NCBI GenBank assembly: GCA_964522095.1 | Contig: CAZFSO010000005.1 | Coordinates: 1-61,089 of the forward strand | DNA length: 61,089 nt | DNA from: UBA6054 sp964522095 | GTDB taxonomy: Bacteria > Planctomycetota > Phycisphaerae > Phycisphaerales > UBA1924 | Direction: 5' to 3' | The notes under the pieces: model-generated | What the model saw: only the letters and a program-made list of their open reading frames with translations | The model's database searches: none | Told to the model about the DNA's origin: nothing | In this document: piece after piece, positions 42,751-51,223 of the stretch | How the letters are laid out: each line of letters opens with the position of its first letter | Position numbering within the stretch: the first letter of the stretch is position 1 | Made by a program: the position numbers and the translations under genes

Positions 42751-43296
42751 CTATGAGTCGTCCGCCCAGGCTCGCACGGCCCTCAGCACAGCCGGCGCCT
42801 CCAGCCCGTCCACCTCCACGACCCGGTCCGCCAGACGCCGGTACAGCGGGTCCCGGGCCTCGAACAGCGCCGCCACCTCGTCGACCGCGGCGCGCCCGGT
42901 CAGGGAGGGGCGGTCTGTCGCGTCCGACGCGAGCCGCCCGGTCAGCGTGCGGGGCTCTGCGCGGAGATAGACCGTCCGCGCCCGCCCGTCGGCCCGGCGG
43001 GCGTCGAGCAGGTCGGCCGCCCCGGGCGCGGTCGGGGTGCCGCCGCCCAACGCCACCACAAGCCCCGATCCTTCGAGCACTCCAGCCAGCGCCCGGGTCT
43101 CGGCCGCCCGGAACGCCGGCTCGCCAACCGCCCGCAGGGCCGGCCCGGCGGCGTCGAACCCGAGCAGCCGGGCCGTGCGGTCGTCCAGGTCCACGAACGG
43201 GCGGGCCAGATCGGCGGCCAGCAGGCGCCCCAGCGTCGACTTGCCCGACCCGCGCAGGCCCATCAGCACGATCGTCGGCGTGCCCGGGAGGCTCAA
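42751..43296 (-). CDS. aroK: Shikimate kinase
   Basis: 181 residues. It phosphorylates shikimate in aromatic amino-acid synthesis. Motifs are GLRGSGKSTLG (Walker A), FVDLDD (shikimate-binding Asp), ALGGGTPT (Gly-rich loop) and the lid with DRPSLTG. The length is typical. Its start overlaps the stop of the upstream AsmA-like gene by four bases, so it is co-translated with it. Confidence 0.93.
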   Translation of the reverse strand: MSLPGTPTIVLMGLRGSGKSTLGRLLAADLARPFVDLDDRTARLLGFDAAGPALRAVGEPAFRAAETRALAGVLEGSGLVVALGGGTPTAPGAADLLDARRADGRARTVYLRAEPRTLTGRLASDATDRPSLTGRAAVDEVAALFEARDPLYRRLADRVVEVDGLEAPAVLRAVRAWADDS

Positions 43297-44861
43297 CCGC
43301 CGATCCCCAACGGCTGGACGGACACCTTCGGCTCCGAGACGCTGCCACGCACGCGGTAGGCCACCAGTTGGTCCGTGATGCGCCCCAGAACACTGCCGAA
43401 CGCGCCCAGGCGGTTCTGGATCGACTCCAGCGGCCCGCCGTTGACGCTCAGATCCAGCGACCCGTCGAACCCGATCGTTCCCGAACCCCGGGCGGCGACG
43501 GTGCCGGTCCTCAGTTCGAACCCCTGCAGGCCCACGCCCATTGGATCGAAGACCAGCGGACTCGAGAAGGTGTCGGTCGTGCGGGCGGTGGTCAGGCCCG
43601 CGACCTCCATCACCCGCAGCAGGTCGGAGAGGACCGGCAGGTTCACCAGGCGCCCCTCACGCACGTCGATCTGGCCCGCCCCGGAGAGCCCGGCCATCGG
43701 CTCGGACAGCGGGGCCCGCAGGCTGCCGGCCGTCGTGACGCGCCCGGCCATCTTCGGCGGCGCGTCCGCGGGGCGCGACGCGAGCATCTCGCGCAGGTCC
43801 AGCCCGGACGCGTCCCACGACACCACCGCGTCGCCGTCCAGGTCAACGCGCCCGGTGACGGTCGTCCGCCCGCCCAGCGCGCTGACCTCGAACGAGCCGA
43901 TCTCGACCACGCCGGACGACATGTCCGCGCGCAGGTCGACGGTGTCCAGCGGCACCTGGTACTCGCCGAACACCGCCCGCCCGCGGTCCAGCGACAGGTC
44001 CAGGTACAACTCCGACCCCGTGGGGGCCGTCAGCGGCACCACGCCCGACGCGCGGGCCCGCATCGCGCCGCGCACCTGGTGCCGTGTGAGCAGCGTCGCC
44101 AACTGCGGGGGCAGGGTGGTGGCCGTGCGGTCGTCGAGCATCGCCTCGGCCGTGAGTTCGTTGATCGCCAGGTCGAAACTGTCGATGTTCAGCCGCCCGT
44201 CGAGCGCCAACTCGAGCCCCGGCTCGCGTCCGGAGGTCAGGGCCAGCGCGTACCACCCCGGCCCGGCGTCGGTCACCGGCTCGATCCGCAGGTCGGCCGC
44301 CAGCGCATCCAGACGCATCGGCTCGGAGCCGTCCCCGGCGTCGTACACCAGGTCGATGCCCTCGACCACGAGCCGGTTGAGCACCAGCACCTCGCTGAGC
44401 CGGAACTCGGTGGCCGTGCGCTCGCGCTCCTCCCGCGGCTCGACCAGGGGCGACAGCCCCCGGAACCCGCCGGCGGGATCGCGGATCAGCCGGACCGCGC
44501 CGTTGGACAGCGTCAGCCGCTCGATCTGCAGGGGCTCGCCGATGCGCGGCGTCTGCGCCAGCGTCACCGTCATGCCCCCCAGGTCGAGCACCCGGGTCGA
44601 ATCCGGCGCCACCAGGCCCACGCCGCCGAGGGTCAGGGTGTACGGCGGCTCGTACCGGATCGACTCGAACGAAAGTTCCGGCACCAGGTGGCTGTTGGCG
44701 ATGCCCACGACCTGCTCGCCGAGGTAATCCAGCAGGCGCGTCTCGCCCTCGACCATCCTGCGGACGGTGCCGGGGCTCCAGACCGCGACGGCCGCGACGA
44801 TCCCGCCCACGACGAGCAGGACCAGGAAGACCACGCCGAGCACCGTCAGGGTCTTTTTCAC
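43293..44861 (-). CDS. AsmA-like envelope protein
   Basis: 522 residues. One N-terminal transmembrane helix (about residues 5-28) anchors a long periplasmic beta-rich domain. The C-terminal GSGTIGFDGSLDLSVNGGPL segment and the preceding repeats match the AsmA/YhdP-type C-terminus, a fold used in bridge-like lipid transport between membranes. That fits the presence of waaA and an outer membrane. Exact family membership is moderate, since sequence conservation in this group is low. It lies 64 bases after the second efp gene. Confidence 0.65.
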   Translation of the reverse strand: MKKTLTVLGVVFLVLLVVGGIVAAVAVWSPGTVRRMVEGETRLLDYLGEQVVGIANSHLVPELSFESIRYEPPYTLTLGGVGLVAPDSTRVLDLGGMTVTLAQTPRIGEPLQIERLTLSNGAVRLIRDPAGGFRGLSPLVEPREERERTATEFRLSEVLVLNRLVVEGIDLVYDAGDGSEPMRLDALAADLRIEPVTDAGPGWYALALTSGREPGLELALDGRLNIDSFDLAINELTAEAMLDDRTATTLPPQLATLLTRHQVRGAMRARASGVVPLTAPTGSELYLDLSLDRGRAVFGEYQVPLDTVDLRADMSSGVVEIGSFEVSALGGRTTVTGRVDLDGDAVVSWDASGLDLREMLASRPADAPPKMAGRVTTAGSLRAPLSEPMAGLSGAGQIDVREGRLVNLPVLSDLLRVMEVAGLTTARTTDTFSSPLVFDPMGVGLQGFELRTGTVAARGSGTIGFDGSLDLSVNGGPLESIQNRLGAFGSVLGRITDQLVAYRVRGSVSEPKVSVQPLGIGG

Positions 44862-44925
44862 GCGGGATGGTACGGCCGGGACCCCGCCTCGCGACCACGC
44901 CGCCCGGCGTTCGGATCGGACCGAA

Positions 44926-45480
44926 TCAGACGCGGGAGATGTACGAGCCGTCGGCCGTGGAGACCTTGATGCGCTCGCCGTTCTCGATGAACGGCGGGAC
45001 GCGGGTCTTCAGCCCGGTGTCGCACACCGCCTCCTTCAACTGGTTGGTGGCGGTCGCGCCCTTGATGCCCGGGGCGGTCTCCGCCACCGTCACCTCAACC
45101 GAAGCCGGCAGTTCGACCAGCACCGGGTTGCCCTCGAGCATCAGCACCGTGGTGTTGGCGTTGGGGGCCAGGTACAGCAGCGCGTCACCCAGGACCGCCT
45201 TGGGCAGGATGACCTGGTCGTAGTCCTCGGTGTCCATGAAGGTCGCGCCGTCCGAATCCGAGAACAGGTACTCCATCGTCCGCCGGTCCAGCGCCACGCC
45301 CTCGACGTCCTCGGCGGGGTTCATCCGGCGCTCGAGCAGGTTGCCCGCGATGATGTCCTTGATCTTGATCTGCACGAAGGCCCGCAGGTTGCCCGGCGTG
45401 CGGTGCTCGATGGAGTGGACCACGAACACCTTGCCGTCCATGCGGATCGCGTTGCCGGGCCGGAGATCGCCTGCTTTCAT
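44926..45480 (-). CDS. efp: Elongation factor P paralogue (GNLR tip)
   Basis: 184 residues, three-domain EF-P, which helps the ribosome through polyproline stretches. The tip loop in domain I reads HRTPGNLRAF: the modifiable Lys/Arg position is Asn, followed by Leu-Arg. The C-terminal OB domain is nearly identical to that of the upstream copy at 45556. Two complete EF-P genes in tandem with different tips suggest different modification or ribosome targets. It is 75 bases downstream of the other copy and 64 upstream of the AsmA-like gene. Confidence 0.93.
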   Translation of the reverse strand: MKAGDLRPGNAIRMDGKVFVVHSIEHRTPGNLRAFVQIKIKDIIAGNLLERRMNPAEDVEGVALDRRTMEYLFSDSDGATFMDTEDYDQVILPKAVLGDALLYLAPNANTTVLMLEGNPVLVELPASVEVTVAETAPGIKGATATNQLKEAVCDTGLKTRVPPFIENGERIKVSTADGSYISRV

Positions 45481-45555
45481 CGGTTGCTCTCGATCGTCTC
45501 TGAAAGGTTGAGCCGCCCCCGCCTCGCGGCCAGGGCGCGGCGGGGATTCGCTCGC

Positions 45556-46113
45556 TCACACGCGCGACAGGTACGACCCGTCCGCCGTGGAGACCTTGAT
45601 CTTCTCGCCCTGCGCGATGAACGGCGGCACGCGCGTCTTCAGGCCCGTGTCGCACACCGCGTCCTTCAACTGGTTCGTGGCCGTCGCGCCCTTGATGCCC
45701 GGCGTCGTCTCCGCCACCGTCACCTCGACCGACGCCGGCAACTCCACCAGCAGCGGCGCGTCCTGGTGGAACAGCACCGTGCAGGTCGTGTTCGGCGCCA
45801 GATAAAGCAGCGCGTCGCCCAGCACGCCCGCGGACAGGTCCGTCTGGTCGAACGACTCGGTGTCCATGAAGGTCCCCCCGCCCGCGCCGTCGGGGTAGAG
45901 AAACTCCATCTCACGCTTGTCCAGCGTCGTCGCGTCGATCGGGTCCGACCCGCTGAACCGCTTCTCGGTGGTGCCCGAGCCGTCCACGGCCCGCATCTTG
46001 ACCTGCATGTACGCCGGGCCCTTGCCGGGCTTGACGTGGTCGGTCTTCATCACCACGTACAACTTGCCGTTCAGGTCCAGCGCGACGCCCGGTCGCAGGT
46101 CGTTGGCTTTCAT
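45556..46113 (-). CDS. efp: Elongation factor P (canonical GKG tip)
   Basis: 185 residues, EF-P. The domain I tip reads HVKPGKGPAYMQ, with Lys at the place used for beta-lysylation (or other lysine modification) in many bacteria. The OB C-terminus matches the 44926 copy closely (GIKGATATNQLK, TGLKTRVPPFI, KVSTADGSY). No EpmA/EpmB or deoxyhypusine-like genes are in this window, so the modification is unknown. It is the first gene of the run efp-efp-AsmA-aroK and is divergent from the gene at 46236. Confidence 0.95.
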   Translation of the reverse strand: MKANDLRPGVALDLNGKLYVVMKTDHVKPGKGPAYMQVKMRAVDGSGTTEKRFSGSDPIDATTLDKREMEFLYPDGAGGGTFMDTESFDQTDLSAGVLGDALLYLAPNTTCTVLFHQDAPLLVELPASVEVTVAETTPGIKGATATNQLKDAVCDTGLKTRVPPFIAQGEKIKVSTADGSYLSRV

Positions 46114-46235
46114 GGGTCTGGTCGCAAGGATCGCTTGGGCCCCGGGCGACGACCGGGGGATGGGGGTCAGGCGGACAGCGGGGCCGGAGTGCCGGGCGGT
46201 ATGCTATCCACGGCACCCGGTTGGAGGACGCGACC

Positions 46236-47243
46236 ATGATGACCCGCCGCCAAGCCATCGCCGCCGGACTCGCCCTGACCGCCGGCGCCGCCCTGCCCCG
46301 CCGGGCCGGCGCCCGCCCCCGCACCGACGACGCCGACTTCTTCCCCTGGACCACCCTCGGCGACGGTGTCCACGCGATCATCGACCCGGCCACCGGCGGC
46401 AACTGCCTGCTCGCGGTCGACGCGGGCGAGGCGGTGCTCGTCGACACCAAGTTCCCCGCCATCGCCCCCGCCCTCCTGCGCGAGGCCACCGCCCGCGCCG
46501 GACGCCTGGCCCACGTGGTCAACACCCACCACCACCTCGACCACACCGGCGGCAACCACGCCTTCCGGGCGGCCGAGATCCCGATCGTCGCCCACCACCG
46601 GGCCGGCCCCCGCATCGCAGGCAACTTCGAGCAGGCCCTCCGGCACGCCCGCGGCGGCCCGGAGTTCGTGTCCAACCTCAACCGGCCCGGACAGGCCCGC
46701 ACGCGGCGCGACGCGACCGCGCTGATCGACGCCCTGCCCGGCATGACGCCCGCCCACTGGGCCCCCACCACCCTCTTTGAAGAGGGCGAGACCGAACTGC
46801 GCTTCGGAACCCGCACCGCCGTGCTCCGTCACCTCGGCCACGCGGCCCACACCGACAACGACACCCTCGTCCTGATCCCCCACGCCAACACGCTCCACAC
46901 CGGCGACCTCGTCTTCGCCGGACGACACCCCTACTTCGACCCCGACGGCGGCGTCAACGTGCACGGCTGGATCCGCACCCTCCGCGAGGCCCGCGCCCTC
47001 TGCAAGCCCGACACCACCGTCGTCCCCGGGCACGGGCGCCCGGGCGTCGGCCCGTCGGCGCTCGACCGCCAGCGCGAGTACCTCGAACGCCTCGTCGAGG
47101 CCGTGCAGGCCGAGATTGACCGGGGCGTGCCCCACGACGAGGCCGTCCAACGCTCATGGGACTTCATGAAGGGCCTGGACGGCGAGCAGGTCCGGGCCCG
47201 GGCGATCTCGGCCGTCTACCGCGAACTGGCCGGGCGCGACTGA
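46236..47243 (+). CDS. Metallo-beta-lactamase-fold hydrolase with Tat signal
   Basis: 335 residues. A twin-arginine signal (TRRQAIAAGLALTAGAALP) precedes an MBL-fold domain. The zinc-binding motif is NTHHHLDHTGGNH (H98, H100, D102, H103), followed by HLGHAAHTDND and VVPGHGRPG, which supply later ligands. This is the SoxH/quinoprotein-relay type of MBL protein, exported to the periplasm; the substrate is unknown. GGAGG lies eight bases before the ATG at 46236. TATGCT (46200-46205) may be a -10. It is divergent from efp. Confidence 0.85.
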   Translation: MMTRRQAIAAGLALTAGAALPRRAGARPRTDDADFFPWTTLGDGVHAIIDPATGGNCLLAVDAGEAVLVDTKFPAIAPALLREATARAGRLAHVVNTHHHLDHTGGNHAFRAAEIPIVAHHRAGPRIAGNFEQALRHARGGPEFVSNLNRPGQARTRRDATALIDALPGMTPAHWAPTTLFEEGETELRFGTRTAVLRHLGHAAHTDNDTLVLIPHANTLHTGDLVFAGRHPYFDPDGGVNVHGWIRTLREARALCKPDTTVVPGHGRPGVGPSALDRQREYLERLVEAVQAEIDRGVPHDEAVQRSWDFMKGLDGEQVRARAISAVYRELAGRD

Positions 47244-47402
47244 TACCCCTGTTTGTGGGTGGCGACGATGTCTATTTGCGGCCCGCAGGGTGAAATCGCC
47301 CATGCTCACTGGCCACGGGGCGGTTCCCGGTGCACATCTTCTCTATCGGACGGCGCGCCCGGGTGCAGGGCGGCCGCCCGCACACCGGAAGAGGAGATCA
47401 GC

Positions 47403-47909
47403 ATGTTCAGCAAGGAACGCGTGCTCGCGGCCGTCGCGGTCGCCGCCGCCTGTGTCGCCGCCCAAGCGGAAGTCCACGTCTTCACCGCCCACATCAGCGG
47501 CGACAACGAGGTGCCCCCGACCGGATCGCCGGCCGTCGGCTTCCTCTCGGGCGTGTACGACGACGTCGCCAACACCTTCGAGTTCAGTTGGCTCATCACC
47601 CCGAACCTCATCGGCACGCCCTCCTCCCCGGGCGCCCACATCCACCGCGCCCCGATCGGCGAGAACGGCGGGATCGTCTTCCCCTTCAGCGAGCCGGACG
47701 GCTCCTGGGAACTCTTCGGCTCGGCCACCTGGACCGACCTGACCGCCGAGAACGTCGAGGACCTGTTCGCCGGCAACCTGTACGCCAACTTCCACACCAC
47801 CGCCTTCCCCAGCGGTGAGGTCCGCGGGCAGATCCTCGCCCTGCCCGCCCCCGGCGCGCTCGGCCTGGCCGGCGCGGCCCTGGTCCTCTGCGTCCGCCGC
47901 CGCCGCTGA
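47403..47909 (+). CDS. CHRD-domain protein with PEP-CTERM-like anchor
   Basis: 168 residues. A signal peptide (ending about AAQA) is followed by a CHRD domain (FTAHISGDNEVPP, GAHIHRAPIGENG, FPSGEVRGQI), a fold of uncertain role found in secreted proteins. The C-terminus LPAPGALGLAGAALVL then RRRR is a PEP-CTERM-type sorting signal, which an exosortase would cut and attach to the surface. GAGGAGA precedes the ATG. A strong terminator follows at 47944. Confidence 0.85.
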   Translation: MFSKERVLAAVAVAAACVAAQAEVHVFTAHISGDNEVPPTGSPAVGFLSGVYDDVANTFEFSWLITPNLIGTPSSPGAHIHRAPIGENGGIVFPFSEPDGSWELFGSATWTDLTAENVEDLFAGNLYANFHTTAFPSGEVRGQILALPAPGALGLAGAALVLCVRRRR

Positions 47910-47943
47910 TCTTCCCGCCCTGTCCAACCAACTCGCACGCCAG

Positions 47944-47971
47944 CGCGGGGGCCGATGGCCCCCGCGTTTTT
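47944..47971 (+). terminator. Intrinsic terminator after CHRD gene
   Basis: A perfect 10-bp stem CGCGGGGGCC / GGCCCCCGCG with a 3-base GAT loop is followed by TTTTT. It lies 34 bases after the CHRD stop codon and just upstream of the methyltransferase gene. Confidence 0.9.
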
Positions 47972-48001
47972 CGCATGGCCGCCTCCCCCTACTGTCCGTC
48001 C

Positions 48002-49626
48002 GTGCCCCCCGCCCCGACCAAACGAGCCGCCACGCGCATCGCCTGCGCCACCCACGCCGCGCCGATCCTGCGGGCCGAACTCGACGCCCTCGGGTGGGCG
48101 GACGGCGTGCAGGAGGAGCACGCCACCTATCTCCAGATCGGCGCGACGCTCGAAGAGGCCATGGAACTGGCCCTGCGCCTGCGCACCGCCACCCACGTCA
48201 TGTGGCAACTCGCACGCTTCCGCTGCCCGTCGCCCAAGGCCCTCTACAAGGAAGTCGCGGCGTACCCGTGGGAGGACCTGATCCGCCCGCCCCCCCACCC
48301 CGATTCATACGTCACCATCCGCGCCAGCACCGACACGCCGAGTGTCGACAACCAGATGTACCCCGCGCTGGTCGTCAAGGACGCGATCTGCGACCGCATG
48401 GTCAAGAAGACCGGCGCCCGCCCCGACGCGGGGCCGGACCGGCGGGGCGTCGTCCTGAGCCTCTACTGGAAGGACGACCGGGCCACGCTGTTCCTCAACA
48501 TCAACGCCCAACCCCTCTCCAACCGCGGCTACCGGCACATGCCCCACACCGCGCCCATGCGCGAGACGCTGGCCGCCGCCGTCCTGCTCGCAGCGGGCTA
48601 TGACGGCTCCACCCCGCTGGTGAACCCCATGTGCGGCTCGGGCACGCTGGCCATCGAGGCCGCCCTCATCGCCACCGGACGCGCCCCGGGCCTGCTCCGC
48701 CCGGACTACGCGATCACGAAAACCAACTGGGACCTCCAGGACCTCTGGCAGTCCGTCCGCGCCCGCGTCAAGAAAAACGCCGCCTCGACCCGCGGGACGG
48801 GCTTCCCCGGGGGGACGGGCTTCCCCGGTGGGACGGGCTTCCCCGGTGGGACGGGCTTCCCCGGTGGGACGGGCTTCCCCGGTGNNNNNNNNNNNNNNNN
48901 NNNNNNNNNNNNNNNNNNNNNNNNNNNNNNNNNNNNNNNNNNNNNNNNNNNNNNNNNNNNNNNNNNNNNNNNNNNNNNNNNNNNGGGACGGGCTTCCCCG
49001 GTGGGACGGGCTTCCCCGGTGGGACGGGCTTCCCCGGTGGGACGGGCTTCCAGCCCGTCTCCTCCTCATCTGGCCCGCCACTTTCGACCCCGGCGGGCGA
49101 GGGCCGGGGGGAGGCCTCCTCCACCCACCAGACCTCCCCCACCTTCTCTTCTCCCTCTTCCTCTTTCCCGTCCCAGCCGCCCCCCATCATCGCCACCGAC
49201 CACGACCCGGCCGCCCTGCACGCCGCCCGCAGGAACGCCCAGGCCGCGGGGGTGGACCACCTCATCCGGTTCGTCGAGTGCGACTTCCGGGACACGCCGA
49301 TCCCGGATCCCGGCTCGGCGAGCCGGGGCACCGGGGCGGCGACCCGGGGCCACGTCGTCCTTAACCCCGAGTACGGCGAGCGCATGGGCGACGCGGGCGA
49401 ACTCGGGCCGACCTACGAGGCCATCGGCGACTTCTTCAAGCAGCGCTGCGCCGGCTGGACCGGCCACGTCTTCACCGGCAACCCGGCGCTGGCCAAGCGC
49501 ATCGGCCTGCGCCCGAACCGCCGCCAGGCGTTCATGAACGGCCCGATCGAGTGCCGCCTGCTCAGTTTCGACCTCTACGAGGGATCGAACAAGGAGCGCA
49601 CGGACCGGCCGACCGACCCGCAATGA
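48002..49626 (+). CDS. RlmL/UPF0020-type RNA methyltransferase with in-frame tandem repeat and assembly gap
   Basis: A THUMP domain (about residues 10-130) followed by a UPF0020 methyltransferase: motif I NPMCGSGTLAIEAALIA and motif IV NPEYGERMG, where the usual NPPYGER has Glu for the second Pro. It should make an N2-methylguanine in 23S rRNA, as RlmL does. Between the two motifs lies an 18-bp tandem repeat encoding GTGFPG, broken by 100 N (48885-48984). The frame appears shifted across the gap only because 100 is not a multiple of 3; both flanks encode GTGFPG in their own frame. The start is uncertain (GTG 48002, or ATG 47975 just after the terminator T-run); the transcript may be leaderless (TACTGT at 47992). 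Confidence 0.8.
48794..49038 (+). repeat. 18-bp tandem repeat (GTGFPG) inside the methyltransferase, with gap
   Basis: Units of GGGACGGGCTTCCCCGGT: five before the gap (48794-48883) and three after it (48985-49038), the first ending GGG. The array then runs into a full REP-like palindrome (49041-49059). Each unit equals six codons, so the gene stays open. Unit number is unknown because of the gap. Confidence 0.9.
48885..48984. other. Assembly gap (100 N) in tandem repeat
   Basis: Exactly 100 N inside the 18-bp repeat array of the methyltransferase gene. The collapse or break of the assembly is explained by the repeat. Confidence 0.99.
49041..49059. repeat. REP-like palindrome in methyltransferase gene, GACGGGCT/AGCCCGTC with TCC loop
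   Basis: A perfect 8-bp stem with TCC loop, preceded by GGTGG. It equals the minus-strand reading of the copy at 4242-4262 and encodes TGFQPV in frame. The tandem array upstream looks like repeated copies of its left half. Confidence 0.75.
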
Positions 49627-49685
49627 CCGCGCTCGTGCGCCGCTTTGAGCACCTCGGCGCAAGCAGCGCACCGCTACGCCCGCGC

Positions 49686-49702
49686 GCCGGTATCCTGCCG
49701 GC
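49686..49702. repeat. REP-like imperfect palindrome at the start of the PNGase F-like gene
   Basis: GCCGGTA, TCC loop, TGCCGGC: seven pairs including one T-G. It abuts the ATG at 49703, so it may affect translation. It resembles the copy at 35789-35807. Confidence 0.5.
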
Positions 49703-51217
49703 ATGACACCGCTCGTTTCCATCCTGTGCGCCGTCTCCCTGGCCCCGACCGCGACCCAGGCCCCGCCGCCCGCGAGCGTGCGCGTCCGCGCCGTCGTCAC
49801 CGCCCCGACGCCCACGCCGGACTCCCGCGGCGTGGGCCTGGCGCTCTACGACGCCGACGCGCACCCGGACGCCTTCACCCCGCCGCAAGACTTCACGTGG
49901 GACGAGCCCAACGCACCGGGCGCGATCGCCATCGCCCTGGACTCGCACAACCCGCCCCCGACCCAGCGCGAGCCGACCCAGGACGCCGAGGGCAACCCCC
50001 GCGCCCCCGCCGGCTGGTTCGACGAGCACGGCAACTGGGACGACCGCCCGCAGCGCGAACTCTCCGTCCACGTCGACGGCGTGGAGGTCCACAACATCCG
50101 CTGCCCCGTCGAGTTCCGCACCGGCGAACCGATCGAACTCGAAGCCGGCCTGACCTGGACCGTCGGCGGCGCGCTCCTCGACGTGACGCTCGACGGCCAG
50201 CCGGTGCTGGACGCGCACCCGCTGCTGGGCGTGCGCCCGGTCCGGGTGCGGGCCGCCGCGGGAACGGCCGACACGGTCTCGACCATCACGAGGCCAAGGC
50301 TGGAAGCGACCGGCGCGATCGACCCCGGCGTGTTCGCGGATCCGGTCCGCGTGCCGGTGTTCGCCGAGCGTTTCGTGCACGCGGGCGACCGGCGCCCGGT
50401 CGAGGCGGCGGACTTCTCCGGCGTGCCCGACCGCGTCGCGCGCGTGATCGCCACGCTGCGCCTCTCCGAGCCCGAGGTCGGCTACGACCACTGGGACAAG
50501 AAAGGCTCGGTGCGTCTGCGCGTCGAGGACGCGCCGGGCGGGTCGATCGAGGTCCTGCGGTTCATCACGCCCTTCCGAAAGGGCTGGACCTGGCGGGCCG
50601 ACGTGACGCATTTGCTTCCGCTGTTCCGGGGCACGCGCGAGATGGAGTGCTTCATCGACACCTGGATGAAGGGCTGGCTGGTGTCGTTCGACCTGGACTT
50701 CTACCCCGGCACGCCGGACTTCGAGCCCATGGCCGTCGTCCCGCTCTGGTCCGGCGACGCGGAGATCGGCAACCCGGACAACCCGCCGTCCGGCTTCTTC
50801 ACGCCCCGCGCGGTCACCGTGCCGCCGGGCGCGACGCGGGCCAGGGCCTTCGTCACCGCCACCGGCCACGGCATGCTGCCCAACACCGACAACGCCGGCG
50901 AGTTCATGCCCCTCGGGCGCACGCTGCGCGTCCACTCCGCCGCGGGCGAGGTCGCAGAGCACGACGTGCTCTGGAGGGACGACGTGTACCTCAACCCGTG
51001 CCGGCCCCAAGGCGGCACTTGGAAGTTCGACCGCGCCGGGTGGGCGCCCGGTTCGGTCGTGCTGCCGTGGTCGGTCGACCTCTCGGGCCTGCTGCCCGCC
51101 GATGCGTTCAACCTCGGCTACGACCTCGACCCGTACCTCAACGAGGGGCGCGGCCAGACCTGGGCGCCCCACCACTGGACCGACGCCGTGCTGGTGTTCT
51201 TCCGCGATCCGCGGTGA
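49703..51217 (+). CDS. PNGase F-like secreted protein
   Basis: 504 residues. A signal peptide covers about residues 1-20. The C-terminal half matches peptide-N-glycosidase F, whose two domains share a jelly-roll fold: FITPFRKGWTWRADVTHLLPL, TATGHGMLPNTDNAGEFMPL, and WRDDVYLNPCRPQGGTWKFD with RAGWAPG. PNGase F releases N-glycans from asparagine. The family is found in Bacteroidetes and some planctomycetes. The ~200-residue N-terminal part is less conserved. Whether it is catalytically active is not certain. It converges on the M64 peptidase gene six bases away. Confidence 0.8.
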   Translation: MTPLVSILCAVSLAPTATQAPPPASVRVRAVVTAPTPTPDSRGVGLALYDADAHPDAFTPPQDFTWDEPNAPGAIAIALDSHNPPPTQREPTQDAEGNPRAPAGWFDEHGNWDDRPQRELSVHVDGVEVHNIRCPVEFRTGEPIELEAGLTWTVGGALLDVTLDGQPVLDAHPLLGVRPVRVRAAAGTADTVSTITRPRLEATGAIDPGVFADPVRVPVFAERFVHAGDRRPVEAADFSGVPDRVARVIATLRLSEPEVGYDHWDKKGSVRLRVEDAPGGSIEVLRFITPFRKGWTWRADVTHLLPLFRGTREMECFIDTWMKGWLVSFDLDFYPGTPDFEPMAVVPLWSGDAEIGNPDNPPSGFFTPRAVTVPPGATRARAFVTATGHGMLPNTDNAGEFMPLGRTLRVHSAAGEVAEHDVLWRDDVYLNPCRPQGGTWKFDRAGWAPGSVVLPWSVDLSGLLPADAFNLGYDLDPYLNEGRGQTWAPHHWTDAVLVFFRDPR

Positions 51218-51223
51218 TCCCGC

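Noticed and set aside
42596..42970. Small plus-strand gene upstream of and over aroK
   Set aside because: It overlaps the 3' end of aroK in antisense for most of its length, and its translation is Pro/Arg/Ser-rich without a domain.
48794..49059. CRISPR array
   Set aside because: Units are directly adjacent with no spacers, and the array lies in a coding frame; the 59650 heptamers also have no spacers and there are no cas genes.
48002..49626. Frameshift (pseudogene) in the methyltransferase
   Set aside because: The apparent frame change falls exactly across the 100-N placeholder, and both flanks encode the same GTGFPG repeat, so the shift is most simply a gap artefact.
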